Both the position numbers and the translations under genes were made by a program. Positions 29,170 to 41,584 of a DNA stretch of 64,000 nt are shown piece by piece. The DNA is from Luteimonas sp. MC1750 (GTDB lineage: Bacteria > Pseudomonadota > Gammaproteobacteria > Xanthomonadales > Xanthomonadaceae). Below the pieces are notes generated by a model, which saw only the letters and a list, made by a program, of their open reading frames with translations, searched no databases and had not been told where the DNA came from. How positions within the stretch are numbered: the stretch's first letter is position 1; every line of letters begins with the position of its first letter. The DNA lies in NCBI RefSeq assembly GCF_016615955.1, contig NZ_CP067113.1, forward strand, positions 2,728,001 through 2,792,000, read 5' to 3'.

Positions 29170-29865
29170 GTGGTCGATTCCGGCTCGACCGACGACACCG
29201 CAGCCATCGCCCGCGCCGCGGGCGCACGGGTGCTGCAGCGCGCCTTCGATGGCTTCCGCAGCCAGAAGGACTTCGCGGTCGGGCAGGCGACGCACGACTG
29301 GGTGCTCTGCCTGGATGCCGACGAACGCGTGGACGACGCGCTGCGGACGTCGATCCTTGCCGCGCGCGCCGCTGCTTTCGACGGCGCGGCGGGCTACCGC
29401 TTCGCCCGGCTCGACCACTACTTCGGCCGTTTCCTCCGCCACGGCAACGCCTATCCCGACCGGGTGCTGCGCCTGTTCGACCGCCGACGCGGCGGCTGGC
29501 GCGGAAACCGCGAAGTGCATGAAGCCGCCAGCGTCGACGGCCGCGTGGCCACCCTGGCGGGCGACCTGGTCCACTATCCCTACCGCTCGCTGGAGCAGCA
29601 GCTGGCCAAGACCCAGCGCTACGCGCGGATGATGGCCGAGCATGACTTCGCCCGCGGCCGCCGCGCCTCGTTGCGCAAGCTGGTGCTGGCGCCGGCCTGG
29701 CGCTTCTGGCGCGGCTACGTGCTGCGCGCCGGCTTCCTCGACGGCTGGCACGGGCTGGTCTACGCCTATGTGCGCGCCAACTACGTGCGCCAGAAGACGG
29801 TCATGCTCTGGCTGCTGCAGAACGGGCAGCCGGTGGCGACGCCGCCGTCCGCGCGCGCCGACTGA
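29170..29865 (+). CDS. Glycosyltransferase family 2, WaaE/KdtX-like (second copy, 5' end unclear)
   Basis: A close paralogue of the GT2 at 27245, sharing VVDSGSTDDTAAIARAAGARVL, FDGFRSQKDFAVGQA, DWVLCLDADERV and FGRFLRHGNAYPDRVLRLF. Only a GTG at 29170 is available as a normal start, but clear homology continues upstream in frame (LSACIIAFNEADRIGDCLAS, about 29086-29145). The frame is open back to 29026 with no ATG, GTG or TTG. The position matching the paralogue's ATG reads GGG. Either a rare start (ATT 29098 or ATC 29056) is used, or the gene lost its start, or there is a sequence error. Starting at the GTG would remove the first strand of the nucleotide fold. Confidence 0.75.
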   Translation: MVDSGSTDDTAAIARAAGARVLQRAFDGFRSQKDFAVGQATHDWVLCLDADERVDDALRTSILAARAAAFDGAAGYRFARLDHYFGRFLRHGNAYPDRVLRLFDRRRGGWRGNREVHEAASVDGRVATLAGDLVHYPYRSLEQQLAKTQRYARMMAEHDFARGRRASLRKLVLAPAWRFWRGYVLRAGFLDGWHGLVYAYVRANYVRQKTVMLWLLQNGQPVATPPSARAD

Positions 29866-29875
29866 GGCCGCGGCC

Positions 29876-31813
29876 ATGTGCGGAATCGCAGGTGCCTGGG
29901 CGCCCCGTGCCGAAGATGCCGGCGTGCTGCACGCGCTGGGCGCCGCCATGGGCACGGCCATCGCGCACCGAGGGCCCGATGACGCGGGCACCTGGGCGGA
30001 CGCCGACGCCGGCCTGGTGCTGTCCCACCGCCGACTGTCGATCCTCGACCTCAGCCCGCTCGGCCACCAGCCGATGGCCTCGGCCGATGGCCGCTGGCAG
30101 CTGGCCTACAACGGCGAGGTCTACAACCATGCCGCGCTGCGCGCGGAGCTGGAAGGCCTGGGCCACGGCTTCCGCGGCCACTCCGACACCGAGGTGCTGC
30201 TGGCGGCGATCGCCGAATGGGGCGTTGACGCGGCGCTGGCGCGCACCAACGGCATGTTCGCCTTTGCCGCCTGGGACGTGCATGCGCGCGAACTCTGGCT
30301 GGCGCGCGACCGCGTCGGCAAGAAGCCGCTGTACTACGGCTGGTGCGCCGACGGGAGCTTCGTCTTCGGCAGCGAGCTGGCCGCGCTTCGCGCGCATCCC
30401 GCGCTGTCGGCCGAGGTCGATCCGGACGCGCTGGCGCTGCTGCTGCGCTTCGACTACATCCCGGCGCCGCACGCCATCCTGCGTGGCGTGCACAAGCTGT
30501 GCGCCGGCCGGCTGCTGCGCATCGACGCGTCGCGGGTGGCCGCCGGCGCCGCGGGCCACGACCCGGCGGGTGACCAGCAGATCTGGTGGAACGCGCGCGA
30601 ACGCCAGGAGGCGGCGATCGCCGAAGGCTTCGCCGGCGACGAGGCCGCGGCGCTGGATGCGCTCGACGCGCTGCTGCGCGACGCCACCGCACTGCGCATG
30701 GAAGCCGACGTGCCGCTCGGCGCCTTCCTTTCCGGAGGCACGGACTCCTCACTGGTCACCGCGCTGATGCAGGCGCAGTCGCCGCATCCGGTGCGCAGCT
30801 TCTCGATCGGCTTCGACAACGCGGTGCACGACGAGAGCGCGCACGCCGCCGCCGTCGCGCGGCATCTCGGAACCGCACACACCGGGCTGCACGTCGACGG
30901 GCGCGCGGCGCTCGACCTGGTGCCCTGGATGCCGAAGATCTACGACGAGCCGTTCGCCGATTCTTCCCAGCTGCCCACCACCCTGCTGTGCCAGCTGACC
31001 CGGCGCCACGTGACCGTGGCGCTTTCGGGCGACGGCGGCGATGAGCTGTTCTTCGGCTACGGCCGCTACGCGCGTGCGCTGCGCAACCGGAGCCTGGCCG
31101 CGCGCATGCCGGCACCGCTGCGCGCGCTGCTGGCCCGCGACCACGGCGAAGGCGCCCGACTGGGCGGCGTGGCCGCGCTGCGCGGCGCGCTCGCGGAGCG
31201 ATCCATCCAGGACGTCGCCCGGGGCCGCGTGCAGCGCTGGCGGCATCCCGAAGCCGTGGTCACCGGCGCGCACCGCCTGGCCACCGCCTATGACGATCCC
31301 GCCGCGCTGCCGCGCAATGGCGGCGACGCCGACGCGCTGATGGCGCTCGACTTCGCCTGCTATCTGCCCGAGGACGTCCTGGCCAAGGTCGACCGCGCGA
31401 GCATGGCGGCGTCGCTGGAGGCGCGCGCGCCCCTGCTCGACTGGCGCGTGGCGGAGTTCGCCTGGTCGCTGCCGCTTGCGATGAAATGGCGCGACGGCCG
31501 GCTCAAGCACCTGCCACGCCGGCTGCTGGAACGCTACCTGCCGACCGCCCTGGTCGAGCGGCCCAAATCCGGCTTCGGCGCGCCGGTGGGCGATTGGCTG
31601 CGCGGGCCGCTGCGCGACTGGGGCGAGGCGCAACTGGATCCGCGCCGGCTGCGCGAGGAAGGGCATTTCGATCCCGCCCCGATCCGCGCGCTGTGGCAGG
31701 CGTTCCAGGCCGGCGAACGCAAGTGGCACACCCACCTCTGGGGCGTGCTGATGTTCCAGGCCTGGCGGGAGGCGCTGCACGAGGGCACGCCGCACTCCGA
31801 ACGGACGCCATGA
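29876..31813 (+). CDS. asnB: Glutamine-dependent asparagine synthetase-like amidotransferase (AsnB family)
   Basis: A 645-residue two-domain enzyme. The N-terminal Ntn glutaminase begins MCGIAG with nucleophile Cys2 and shows IAHRGPDDAGTW and LAYNGEVYNH. The C-terminal ATP-pyrophosphatase domain has FLSGGTDSSLVTAL (PP-loop), FDNAVHDESAHA and LSGDGGDELFFGY. Length fits AsnB. Its place between glycosyltransferases suggests it amidates a surface-polysaccharide sugar acid or works in exopolysaccharide assembly, as many such cluster-linked homologues do. Plain asparagine synthesis is the alternative. The stop overlaps the next gene (ATGA). Confidence 0.9.
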   Translation: MCGIAGAWAPRAEDAGVLHALGAAMGTAIAHRGPDDAGTWADADAGLVLSHRRLSILDLSPLGHQPMASADGRWQLAYNGEVYNHAALRAELEGLGHGFRGHSDTEVLLAAIAEWGVDAALARTNGMFAFAAWDVHARELWLARDRVGKKPLYYGWCADGSFVFGSELAALRAHPALSAEVDPDALALLLRFDYIPAPHAILRGVHKLCAGRLLRIDASRVAAGAAGHDPAGDQQIWWNARERQEAAIAEGFAGDEAAALDALDALLRDATALRMEADVPLGAFLSGGTDSSLVTALMQAQSPHPVRSFSIGFDNAVHDESAHAAAVARHLGTAHTGLHVDGRAALDLVPWMPKIYDEPFADSSQLPTTLLCQLTRRHVTVALSGDGGDELFFGYGRYARALRNRSLAARMPAPLRALLARDHGEGARLGGVAALRGALAERSIQDVARGRVQRWRHPEAVVTGAHRLATAYDDPAALPRNGGDADALMALDFACYLPEDVLAKVDRASMAASLEARAPLLDWRVAEFAWSLPLAMKWRDGRLKHLPRRLLERYLPTALVERPKSGFGAPVGDWLRGPLRDWGEAQLDPRRLREEGHFDPAPIRALWQAFQAGERKWHTHLWGVLMFQAWREALHEGTPHSERTP

Positions 31814-32940
31814 AGATCCTCTACACCAACTTCCACGATTGCCATGGCGGCGGCCACACCACGTATGTGCTGGCGCTTGCGCGCGCACTCGGCGGCCGCC
31901 ACCGCGTCCATGTCGCGGCTCCACCGGGCAGCCGCCTGCTGGCCGGCGCCGAAGGGCTCGAAGGCGTGTCCGCGGTGCCGCAGCCGTTCCCCAACGGGAT
32001 CCGCCGGCTCGCCGCGCGCCGCCGCGCCCGCGCAAGCCTGCGCGCGCTGCTGCGCGAGGAGCGCTTCGACCTCGTCCACGTCAACGGGTCCGCGGACCAC
32101 CGCCTGGTGCTGTCGGCGCTGCGCGGGCTGCCGGTCCGGCCGCGGATCGTGTTCACCAAGCACAACTCCAAACCGGCGTCCGGCGTGGGCGCCTGGTGGC
32201 GCGCCCGCCGCGGGACCGACCACGTCATCGCGGTCTGCGACGACACCCGCAAGCGCCTGCTCGACACGCCCTACGGTCGCCTGCCCATGGATGCCGTGCC
32301 CAACGGCGTCGACCTCGAGCGCTACCGGCCCTGGCCGGATGACGCACGCTGCCAGGCCCGACGGCAGTGGCTGGGGGCCGGCGGAGACGATGTGCTGCTG
32401 CTCGGCTCCAACGCCGGCACCATCGCCTACAAGGGCTGGATGGACCTGGTCGAGGCGCTCGCACTGCTCCCGGAGGTGCAACGCGCACGCGTCAGCGTGC
32501 TGCTCGCGGGCGAGCCGCCGGCCGACGATGCACTGGCAAGGATCGAAGCGCTGGAGCTGGGCGGGCAGGTCCGCTTCGCCGGGTTGCTCGACGACATCCG
32601 GCCGATGGTGGCGGCGCTCGACGCGGGCTTCGTGCTGTCCTGGGACGTGGAAACCATTTCCTTCGCCTGCCGGGAAATGATGGCGATGGGAAAGCCCGTG
32701 CTGGTCAGCGACTACGCCGGACTTCCGGAGAACATCGACCCCGGCGTGGATGGCTGGGTGGTGCCGGCGCGCAGTCCGCCGCGGGTGGCCGACGCCATCC
32801 TGCAGCTGCTGGACGCGCGCGACCGGCTGCCGGCGATGGGGGCGGCGGCGCGGGCGCATGCCGAGCGCGCGTTCGGGATCGAACGCTTCGTCGATGCCAC
32901 CGAGGCGGTCTACTTCCGGGCCGTGGCCGCAGGCGCCTGA
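31810..32940 (+). CDS. Glycosyltransferase family 4 (GT-B fold)
   Basis: A 376-residue GT-B glycosyltransferase. The N-terminus MKILYTNFHDCHGGGHTTYV has the Gly-rich acceptor-side loop. The middle shows VPNGVDLERYRPWPDD, typical of GT1/GT4. The C-terminal donor site is FACREMMAMGKPVLVSDYAG (an EX7E-like region with the first acidic residue as E), then NIDPGVDGWVV. It is translationally coupled to the AsnB-type gene by an ATGA overlap, closing the polysaccharide cluster. Sugar specificity cannot be inferred. Confidence 0.88.
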   Translation: MKILYTNFHDCHGGGHTTYVLALARALGGRHRVHVAAPPGSRLLAGAEGLEGVSAVPQPFPNGIRRLAARRRARASLRALLREERFDLVHVNGSADHRLVLSALRGLPVRPRIVFTKHNSKPASGVGAWWRARRGTDHVIAVCDDTRKRLLDTPYGRLPMDAVPNGVDLERYRPWPDDARCQARRQWLGAGGDDVLLLGSNAGTIAYKGWMDLVEALALLPEVQRARVSVLLAGEPPADDALARIEALELGGQVRFAGLLDDIRPMVAALDAGFVLSWDVETISFACREMMAMGKPVLVSDYAGLPENIDPGVDGWVVPARSPPRVADAILQLLDARDRLPAMGAAARAHAERAFGIERFVDATEAVYFRAVAAGA

Positions 32941-32961
32941 GCAGGCGCCACGCGCGCCGTT

Positions 32962-34284
32962 TCAGCCCGGACGCTTCGCCAGCCGGGCCAGGAAGAACCC
33001 GTCCATGCCGCCGTCGCCAGGCAGGCGCTGGCGGGCGTGCGGCGCGGAGTCCCCCGCGGGCGCACGGCCGAAGTGCTCCGGCAGGGGATCGGCGACCGCA
33101 TCGACGGTCCGCGCCAGGAAGGCGTCGACCTGCGCATGGTTCTCGGCGCGCAGGATCGAGCAGGTGGCGTAGACCAGCACGCCGCCGGGCCGCAGCATCG
33201 TCCACGCCGTATCCAGCAGGCGCGCCTGCAGGGCGACCAGGGCGTCGATGTCGGCGGCGCGCCGGTGCAGCAGCACGTCGGGCTGGCGGCGCACGATGCC
33301 GGTCGCCGAGCACGGTGCGTCGACGAGGATCGCGTCGAACGGCTCGCCATCCCACCAGGGGCCCGGCTCGGCCGCGTCGGCGACGCACGCGGTGACGCCC
33401 GGATCGATGCCCTCGCCCAGGTCCAGGCGCCGCCAGGTGTCGCGCACGCGGGACAGCCGGGCCGGATCGACGTCGAGCGCCAGGAGCCGCAGCGTCGGAT
33501 CGCGCTCGAGCAGGTGGGCCGACTTGCCGCCCGGCGCGGCGCAGGCATCCAGCACGCGCGCACCGGCGGGAGGCGCGAGCGCATCGGCAACCGCCTGCGC
33601 GGCGCCGTCCTGGATCGACACGTCGCCTTCGGCGAACCCGGGCAGCGCGCCGACGGCGATCGAGGCCGGGAGGCGCAGCGCATCGTCCAGCGTGTCGTCG
33701 GCCACGGCCTCGATGCCCGCTGCCTGCAGGCGGGCCAGGTACGCGTCGCGTCCGCCGCGCCGCCGGTTCACGCGCAGCCAGGTCGGGGCCGGCAGCGCGC
33801 TGGCGGCGAAGATCGCATCGGCGTCGCCGGGCCAGTCGGCCGCGACCCCGTCGCGCAGCCAGGCCGGCCAGGCGTCGGCGGGGCTGGATGCGGGAAGGCC
33901 TTCGCGCTGGGCGCGCCGCAGCAGGGCGTTGACCAGCTTCGCCTGGTGCGCGCGGCCGATATCGCGGGCGGCGTCGACGGTCTCGCCCACCGCGGCGTGC
34001 GGCGCCAGTCCCAGCGGGTCGAGCTGGGCGAAGCCGACATGCAGCAGCGCGCGCAGGTCGCCGTCACGGCGACCCGGCGGCTTCGGCATCCACGCCGCGA
34101 GCGCAGCGTCGGCGCGCGCGCGCTGGCGCAGGGCGGCGAAGCAGATCGCTTCCACCAGGGCGCGGTCGCGCGGGTCGGGCAGCGCCGGCAGGGCACGCGA
34201 CAGTTCGGCCTTCAGCGACCGGCCGTGGTGCAGCACCGCGTCGAGCACGCGCGCGGCGGCGGCACGCGGCGCGCGGCCACTCAT
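32962..34284 (-). CDS. rsmB: 16S rRNA (cytosine967-C5)-methyltransferase RsmB
   Basis: A 440-residue enzyme that methylates C967 of 16S rRNA using S-adenosylmethionine. An NusB-like RNA-binding domain occupies about residues 1-140 ([35 protein letters not shown]). The methyltransferase domain has [19 protein letters not shown] (motif I), [10 protein letters not shown], the motif IV Cys in [16 protein letters not shown] and the catalytic-type Cys in [14 protein letters not shown]. Its ATG overlaps the fmt stop by four bases (def, fmt, rsmB order as in E. coli). Confidence 0.96.
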   Translation of the reverse strand: MSGRAPRAAAARVLDAVLHHGRSLKAELSRALPALPDPRDRALVEAICFAALRQRARADAALAAWMPKPPGRRDGDLRALLHVGFAQLDPLGLAPHAAVGETVDAARDIGRAHQAKLVNALLRRAQREGLPASSPADAWPAWLRDGVAADWPGDADAIFAASALPAPTWLRVNRRRGGRDAYLARLQAAGIEAVADDTLDDALRLPASIAVGALPGFAEGDVSIQDGAAQAVADALAPPAGARVLDACAAPGGKSAHLLERDPTLRLLALDVDPARLSRVRDTWRRLDLGEGIDPGVTACVADAAEPGPWWDGEPFDAILVDAPCSATGIVRRQPDVLLHRRAADIDALVALQARLLDTAWTMLRPGGVLVYATCSILRAENHAQVDAFLARTVDAVADPLPEHFGRAPAGDSAPHARQRLPGDGGMDGFFLARLAKRPG

Positions 34285-35201
34285 CGCGTGGCGAGGTCGC
34301 GGCGGGCGTTGAGCCAGTCGGCGGCGGTGATCGCCTTGCCGCCGTCGCGCTGCAGCACGCGGATGCGCAGCGCGCCTTCGCCGCAGGCGACGTCGATGCC
34401 GTCACGCCCGGCGGCCAGCACCGTGCCCGGCTGGGCACCTGCCGGCGCATCGACCGCCACCGCGCCGTGGATCCGCAGGCGTTCGCCGGCGAGCACCACC
34501 TCGGCGACCGGCCAGGGATTGAACGCGCGGACCTTTCGAGCCAACACCGCGGCCGGCTGCGACCAGTCGAGCCTGGCCTGCGCCTTGTCGAGCTTGTGGG
34601 CATAGGTCACGCCGGCGACCGGCTGCGGTCGCGGCACCGGGCGGATGCCCGCGCGCAGCAGGCCCAGGCCATCGGACAGCACCTGTGCGCCGAGTTCGGC
34701 CAGGCGGTCGTGCAGCTGTCCGCCGGTCTCGTGCTCGCCGATCGCCAGCGACTGCGACAGCAGCACCGGGCCGGTATCGAGTCCCTTCTCCATCTTCATC
34801 AAGCAGACGCCGGTCTCGGCGTCGCCGGCCTCGATCGCGCGCTGGATGGGCGCCGCGCCGCGCCAGCGCGGCAGCAGCGAGGCGTGCACGTTCCAGCAGC
34901 CTTCGTCCGGGATGTCGAGGACCTTCTGCGGCAGCAGCAGGCCGTAGGCCACCACCACCATCAGGTCCGGCCGGAGCGCGCGCAGTGCGTCGCGCGAGAC
35001 CTGGGACTTCAGCGTTTCCGGCTGCAGGACCGGGATGCCGCGCGCCAGCGCTTCCTGCTTGACCGGCGAGGCCTGCAGTCCGCGGCCGCGGCCCGCGGGC
35101 CGGTCGGGCTGCGTATAGACCGCGACCACCTCGGCCTTGCCGCAGGCCGCACGCAGCGAGGGCACCGCGAACTCCGGGGTACCGGCGAACACGATCCTCA
35201 T
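34281..35201 (-). CDS. fmt: Methionyl-tRNA formyltransferase
   Basis: A 306-residue enzyme that formylates initiator Met-tRNA with 10-formyl-THF. The N-terminal Rossmann domain starts [16 protein letters not shown]. The folate and catalytic signature is [20 protein letters not shown] with the Asn/His/Asp site ([21 protein letters not shown]). The C-terminal OB-like domain begins near residue 205. It lies 33 bases downstream of def and overlaps rsmB. Confidence 0.97.
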   Translation of the reverse strand: MRIVFAGTPEFAVPSLRAACGKAEVVAVYTQPDRPAGRGRGLQASPVKQEALARGIPVLQPETLKSQVSRDALRALRPDLMVVVAYGLLLPQKVLDIPDEGCWNVHASLLPRWRGAAPIQRAIEAGDAETGVCLMKMEKGLDTGPVLLSQSLAIGEHETGGQLHDRLAELGAQVLSDGLGLLRAGIRPVPRPQPVAGVTYAHKLDKAQARLDWSQPAAVLARKVRAFNPWPVAEVVLAGERLRIHGAVAVDAPAGAQPGTVLAAGRDGIDVACGEGALRIRVLQRDGGKAITAADWLNARRDLATR

Positions 35202-35234
35202 CGCGCCACCGCCGTCGCGCCGGGCGCGCGGCGG

Positions 35235-35747
35235 TCAGTCATGCCGGCGCAGCTTGTCGTACTTCTTCATCGCCCGCTCGCGCTTGAACGGCGAGAGGTA
35301 GTCGATGAACAGCTTGCCGTCCAGGTGGTCGACCTCGTGCTGGACGCAGGTGGCCAGCAGGCCGTCGACGGCCAGGGTGAAGGGCTTGCCATGGCGGTCG
35401 AGCGCCTCGACCTCGATGCCGTCGGCGCGCGTGACATCGGCGAAGATCCCCGGGATCGACAGGCAGCCTTCCTGGTGCACGCGGAGCTCGGCGGAGCGCT
35501 CGCGGATCACCGGGTTGATGAACACCAGCGGCTGCTCGCGCTCCTCGGTGACGTCGATCACCATGAAGCGCTCCATGACGTCGACCTGGGTGGCGGCCAG
35601 CCCGATGCCGGGCGCCGCGTACATGGTCTCGAACATGTCGTCGAGCAGGCGCTGGAACGCCGGGACGGCGATGGCCGCGGCCTCGCGCGCGCTGGCGACC
35701 TTGCGCAGGTTCGGATGGGGGTGCTCGAGGATCGTGATCAGGGACAT
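35235..35747 (-). CDS. def: Peptide deformylase
   Basis: A 170-residue metalloenzyme that removes the N-formyl group from nascent proteins. All three motifs are present: GIGLAATQV (motif 1), EGCLSIPG with the metal-ligand Cys (motif 2) and [14 protein letters not shown] with the HExxH ligands and catalytic Glu (motif 3). The ATG at 35747 ([11 protein letters not shown]) aligns with family starts. First gene of def-fmt-rsmB, divergent from the LysM gene. Confidence 0.97.
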   Translation of the reverse strand: MSLITILEHPHPNLRKVASAREAAAIAVPAFQRLLDDMFETMYAAPGIGLAATQVDVMERFMVIDVTEEREQPLVFINPVIRERSAELRVHQEGCLSIPGIFADVTRADGIEVEALDRHGKPFTLAVDGLLATCVQHEVDHLDGKLFIDYLSPFKRERAMKKYDKLRRHD

Positions 35748-35888
35748 GCGGGCGTGGGAGAAAGGGTGGCCGCCGTCACAACCGTGCGGCACGGCCCCGG
35801 ATTGTACCGCCGGCAGGCTTGCGCAGGGTCCGTTCCTGTAGGCATAGTGCGGTCGCTATACGGGGAAATCTCCAAGGGGAGCAGGTAG

Positions 35889-37061
35889 ATGGCCGGCAAG
35901 CTTCAGCGCGTTTCGAATGCGCTACGCACGGGTGTTGCAGTAGCAATGCTGACGGTGGCTACGTACGCGGCGGCCCAGGGCCTGCGCGGCGACCATCCTG
36001 ATACATATGTGGTGGTGCGTGGCGATACCCTCTGGGACATCGCGGGCCGCTTCCTGCAGAAGCCCTGGCTGTGGCCGGAGATCTGGCAGGCCAACCCGCA
36101 GATCGCCAATCCCCACCTGATCTATCCGGGCGACGTGATCAGCCTGGCCTACCTCAACCGCGTCGGCGTCACGCCGGGCCCGCGGACCGAGGCGGCGCCG
36201 ATCAACGCCGTGCCGCTGTCCGAGATCGAGCCCTTCCTCAAGGACTTGCGCGTCGTCGACGACTTCGACCACATGCCTTACGTGGTCGGCCTCGAGGAAG
36301 ACCGCATGCGCGCCAGCCGCGGCCAGGTGGTCTACGTCCGCGGCCTGGGCGAGGCTTCGCCCGGCACCCGCTACGCGGTGCTGCGTCCGACCGTGCGCTA
36401 CACCCACCTGCTTCGCGCCGGCCTGTGCTGCGACACCTTCGGCAAGGACGAGCTCGACGCCACTGGCCGCCGCAGCATCGACTGGGGCCAGTACTGGGCC
36501 AACGTCGTCATGCCCGACAAAGGCCAGGAAGTGCTGGGCCACGAGCTGATGCGCGTGACCGCCGGCACCCTGACCCGCGGCGAAGTCGGCGGCATCCAGG
36601 CCAGCACCCTGCTGCTCGACGAGGAGGGCCGCGAGGTCCGCATCGGCGACCGCGTGGTGCCGGTGGACGCCCAGCCCTACGACCTGCAGTTCTTCCCGCA
36701 TCCGCCCAAGGTCCAGACCGACTACGGCAAGGCGCGCGTGCTGGCGGTGACCGACATGCTGACCTCCGGCGGCCCGCGCGACGTCATCGCGCTGTCGGTC
36801 GGTGCCCGCGAGGGCGTGGACAACGGCACGGTGTTCTCCATCTGGCGCGAGGGCACCAATACGGTCGACCGCGTCGAGAAGGGCCTGGACCGCGAGGAGG
36901 ACACCGTGTTCTTCGAGAACAAGGTGCGCCTGCCCGACGAGTTCGCCGGCCACGTGATGGTGTTCCGCACCTTCGACAAGGTCAGCTACGGCCTGGTCAT
37001 GGACAGCATCAAGCCGAGCCGGGTCGGCTACCACCTGAAGCACCCGGACGCGACCTACTGA
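35889..37061 (+). CDS. LysM domain-containing exported protein
   Basis: A 390-residue exported protein: signal peptide around residues 1-29 (VAVAMLTVATYAAAQ), then one LysM domain at about 39-87 (YVVVRGDTLWDIAGRFLQ, WPEIWQANPQIANPHLIYPGDVISL), which binds peptidoglycan. The remaining 300 residues form repeated beta-rich segments with no motif I can name. GGGGAGCAGGTAG lies before the ATG. This gene precedes dprA in many gammaproteobacteria. Role is probably envelope-related, otherwise unknown. Confidence 0.9.
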   Translation: MAGKLQRVSNALRTGVAVAMLTVATYAAAQGLRGDHPDTYVVVRGDTLWDIAGRFLQKPWLWPEIWQANPQIANPHLIYPGDVISLAYLNRVGVTPGPRTEAAPINAVPLSEIEPFLKDLRVVDDFDHMPYVVGLEEDRMRASRGQVVYVRGLGEASPGTRYAVLRPTVRYTHLLRAGLCCDTFGKDELDATGRRSIDWGQYWANVVMPDKGQEVLGHELMRVTAGTLTRGEVGGIQASTLLLDEEGREVRIGDRVVPVDAQPYDLQFFPHPPKVQTDYGKARVLAVTDMLTSGGPRDVIALSVGAREGVDNGTVFSIWREGTNTVDRVEKGLDREEDTVFFENKVRLPDEFAGHVMVFRTFDKVSYGLVMDSIKPSRVGYHLKHPDATY

Positions 37062-37088
37062 GGCCGCGGCCTTTCCCGACCGCACGAC

Positions 37089-37119
37089 GCGACGGCGCCC
37101 CAGGGCGCCGTCGCCGTTT
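37089..37119 (+). terminator. Intrinsic terminator after the LysM gene
   Basis: An 11-bp perfect stem, GCGACGGCGCC / GGCGCCGTCGC, with a CCAG loop is followed by CGTTT. It lies 27 bases after the LysM stop and 18 bases before the dprA start. The short T-run makes it moderate. Confidence 0.5.
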
Positions 37120-37136
37120 CCGGGCGAGGCTGGGCC

Positions 37137-38285
37137 ATGGACAGCGAAGACATCCCGGCACTGCTGCGCGTGCTCGCCGCGGGAGGCCGCGCGGAACCGC
37201 GGCGCCTGCTCCTGACATCCCATGGCGGCGCGACTGCCGCGCTGCGCGCGGGGCCCGCGGCCTGGCGTGTCGCTGGGCTGGACCCCGCCCAGCGCGCCGC
37301 ACTGACGGCCACGGATGGGGGTCCGGAGCTCGCGCGGTGGCAGCGCTGGCTCGAGGGCGGGCACGGGCGCCGCCTGGTCGGCATCCACCATCCCGACTAT
37401 CCGTCGCTGCTCGCGCGGCTTCCCGGCGCACCGCTGGCGCTCTGGGTCCTCGGCGATGCCCACCTGCTCTGGCATCCGGCGATCGCCGTCGTCGGCAGCC
37501 GGGCGGCCACCGCCGGCGGATTGCGCAACGCCTACGACTTCGCCCGCAGCTTCGCCGAAGGCGGCCTCGCGGTCACCAGCGGCCTGGCGGCGGGCATCGA
37601 CACCGCCGCCCACGAGGGCGCACTGGCGGCCTCGGCCGGGCGCACGGTGGCCGTGCTCGGCACCGCGATCGACCAGCCCTACCCGCGGCGCAACGCGGCG
37701 CTGTACGCGCGGATCGCGGAGTCGGGCGCGGTGGTCAGCGAACTGCCGCCCGGCACGGCCTACGGCAAGGGCGCCTTCCCCAGCCGCAACCGGATCGTGA
37801 TGGGGCTGTCGCTGGGCGTCCTGGTGGTGGAGGCGGCGCTGCGCTCGGGTGCCGCGATCACCGCGCGCCTCGCCGGCGAGGCCGGACGCGAGGTCTTCGC
37901 CGTCCCGGGCTCGATCCACAACCCCAAGGCCCGCGGTTGCCATCGCCTGATCCGTGACGGCGCCGGCCTGGTGGAAACGCCTTCGGAGGTCCTCGAGTCG
38001 CTCACCGCCCTGGCGACCACCCTCGCCGACGACTTGCGCGGGCGCCTGGCCGCCCCCATTGATGCCCCCGGGAGCGCCGCGAGGGTGCCCGGCGCCGCCG
38101 GCCCACCTGCAACTCCCGACCACCAGCGCTTGTGGCAAGCACTGGGTCACGACCCCACCGGTATGGATGAACTGGTCTCGCGCACCGGATTGACGGCCGC
38201 GGAACTAGGCAGCATGCTGCTGCTCATGGAGCTGGAGGGTCGGGTCGAGGTCGGGCACGGCCGCTATTCCCGAAAGTCTCAGTAA
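37137..38285 (+). CDS. dprA: DNA-processing protein DprA (Smf)
   Basis: A 382-residue protein that loads RecA on incoming single-stranded DNA during natural transformation. The Rossmann core shows [61 protein letters not shown] and [22 protein letters not shown]-terminal winged-helix DML1-like domain ([19 protein letters not shown]) completes it. It implies that at least part of a competence pathway exists. Followed by smg after 28 bases. Confidence 0.95.
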   Translation: MDSEDIPALLRVLAAGGRAEPRRLLLTSHGGATAALRAGPAAWRVAGLDPAQRAALTATDGGPELARWQRWLEGGHGRRLVGIHHPDYPSLLARLPGAPLALWVLGDAHLLWHPAIAVVGSRAATAGGLRNAYDFARSFAEGGLAVTSGLAAGIDTAAHEGALAASAGRTVAVLGTAIDQPYPRRNAALYARIAESGAVVSELPPGTAYGKGAFPSRNRIVMGLSLGVLVVEAALRSGAAITARLAGEAGREVFAVPGSIHNPKARGCHRLIRDGAGLVETPSEVLESLTALATTLADDLRGRLAAPIDAPGSAARVPGAAGPPATPDHQRLWQALGHDPTGMDELVSRTGLTAAELGSMLLLMELEGRVEVGHGRYSRKSQ

Positions 38286-38313
38286 CGCGCCCCCGGGCGC
38301 AGGCCGGGGGGAA

Positions 38314-38787
38314 ATGAAAGAGAGCATCCTGGACGTCCTGCTCTATCTGTTCGAACACTACTTCACCGAAGACGCGGACCCGGTCCGCGACCGCGACTCC
38401 CTCCAGAACGGCCTGCTCCAGGCCGGATTCAGCCCCGCCGAAACCAGCAAGGCCTTCGACTGGCTCGACGCCCTGGCCGCCCAGCGCCCGGTGGACGGGC
38501 CGGCGCGCGCCGACGGTCCCACGCGCCTGTTCTCCAGCCACGAGGAGGCCAAGCTCGACGTCGAGTCGCGCGGGTTCCTGATGTTCCTCGAGCAGCACGG
38601 GGTGATCGACGCCGACCGCCGCGAGCTGGTGGTCGACCGCGCAATGGCCCTCGACCAGGACGAGCTGGACCTCGACGACCTGAAATGGGTGGTGCTGATG
38701 GTCCTTTTCAACCAGCCGGGGTCCGAGGCGGCCTATGCCTGGATGGAGACCCAGATGTTCGTGGACGAGCCCGAAACCGTGCACTGA
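38314..38787 (+). CDS. smg: Smg family protein (DUF494)
   Basis: A 157-residue conserved protein of unknown function always found near dprA or topA. Family segments are [17 protein letters not shown] at the start and [24 protein letters not shown] at the end. It is acidic and predicted soluble and helical. Position between dprA and topA matches other gammaproteobacteria. Confidence 0.93.
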   Translation: MKESILDVLLYLFEHYFTEDADPVRDRDSLQNGLLQAGFSPAETSKAFDWLDALAAQRPVDGPARADGPTRLFSSHEEAKLDVESRGFLMFLEQHGVIDADRRELVVDRAMALDQDELDLDDLKWVVLMVLFNQPGSEAAYAWMETQMFVDEPETVH

Positions 38788-38958
38788 GTCCTGTCCGGGC
38801 GCGGATGCCGGCGCGGACTCGCGCCTTGACAGCCCCACCGCCGCCGTGATTCCACTATAAATAGCAGCCGTCGCACGCCCGGGGCCTCGTCCCGGGCGTT
38901 GCCGTCTACACGTCCACACCTCAAGGCACGGCGCCGCCGTCCCGGAAACCCCTGCCGC

Positions 38959-41520
<2,562 letters not shown>

Positions 41521-41584
41521 GTCCGGAGGGCGACGGCCCGGTCACCGTGATATACAGCGGTGACTGGATCGACAAGGACGTGAC

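Noticed and set aside
30749..32035. Minus-strand frame opposite the asnB-like and GT4 genes
   Set aside because: Antisense shadow; the plus strand has intact catalytic motifs and coupled stops/starts.
38826..38861. TTGACA followed by TATAAA before topA as a promoter
   Set aside because: The spacing is 24 bases, too long for sigma-70, so I do not call it a promoter although TATAAA alone may contribute.
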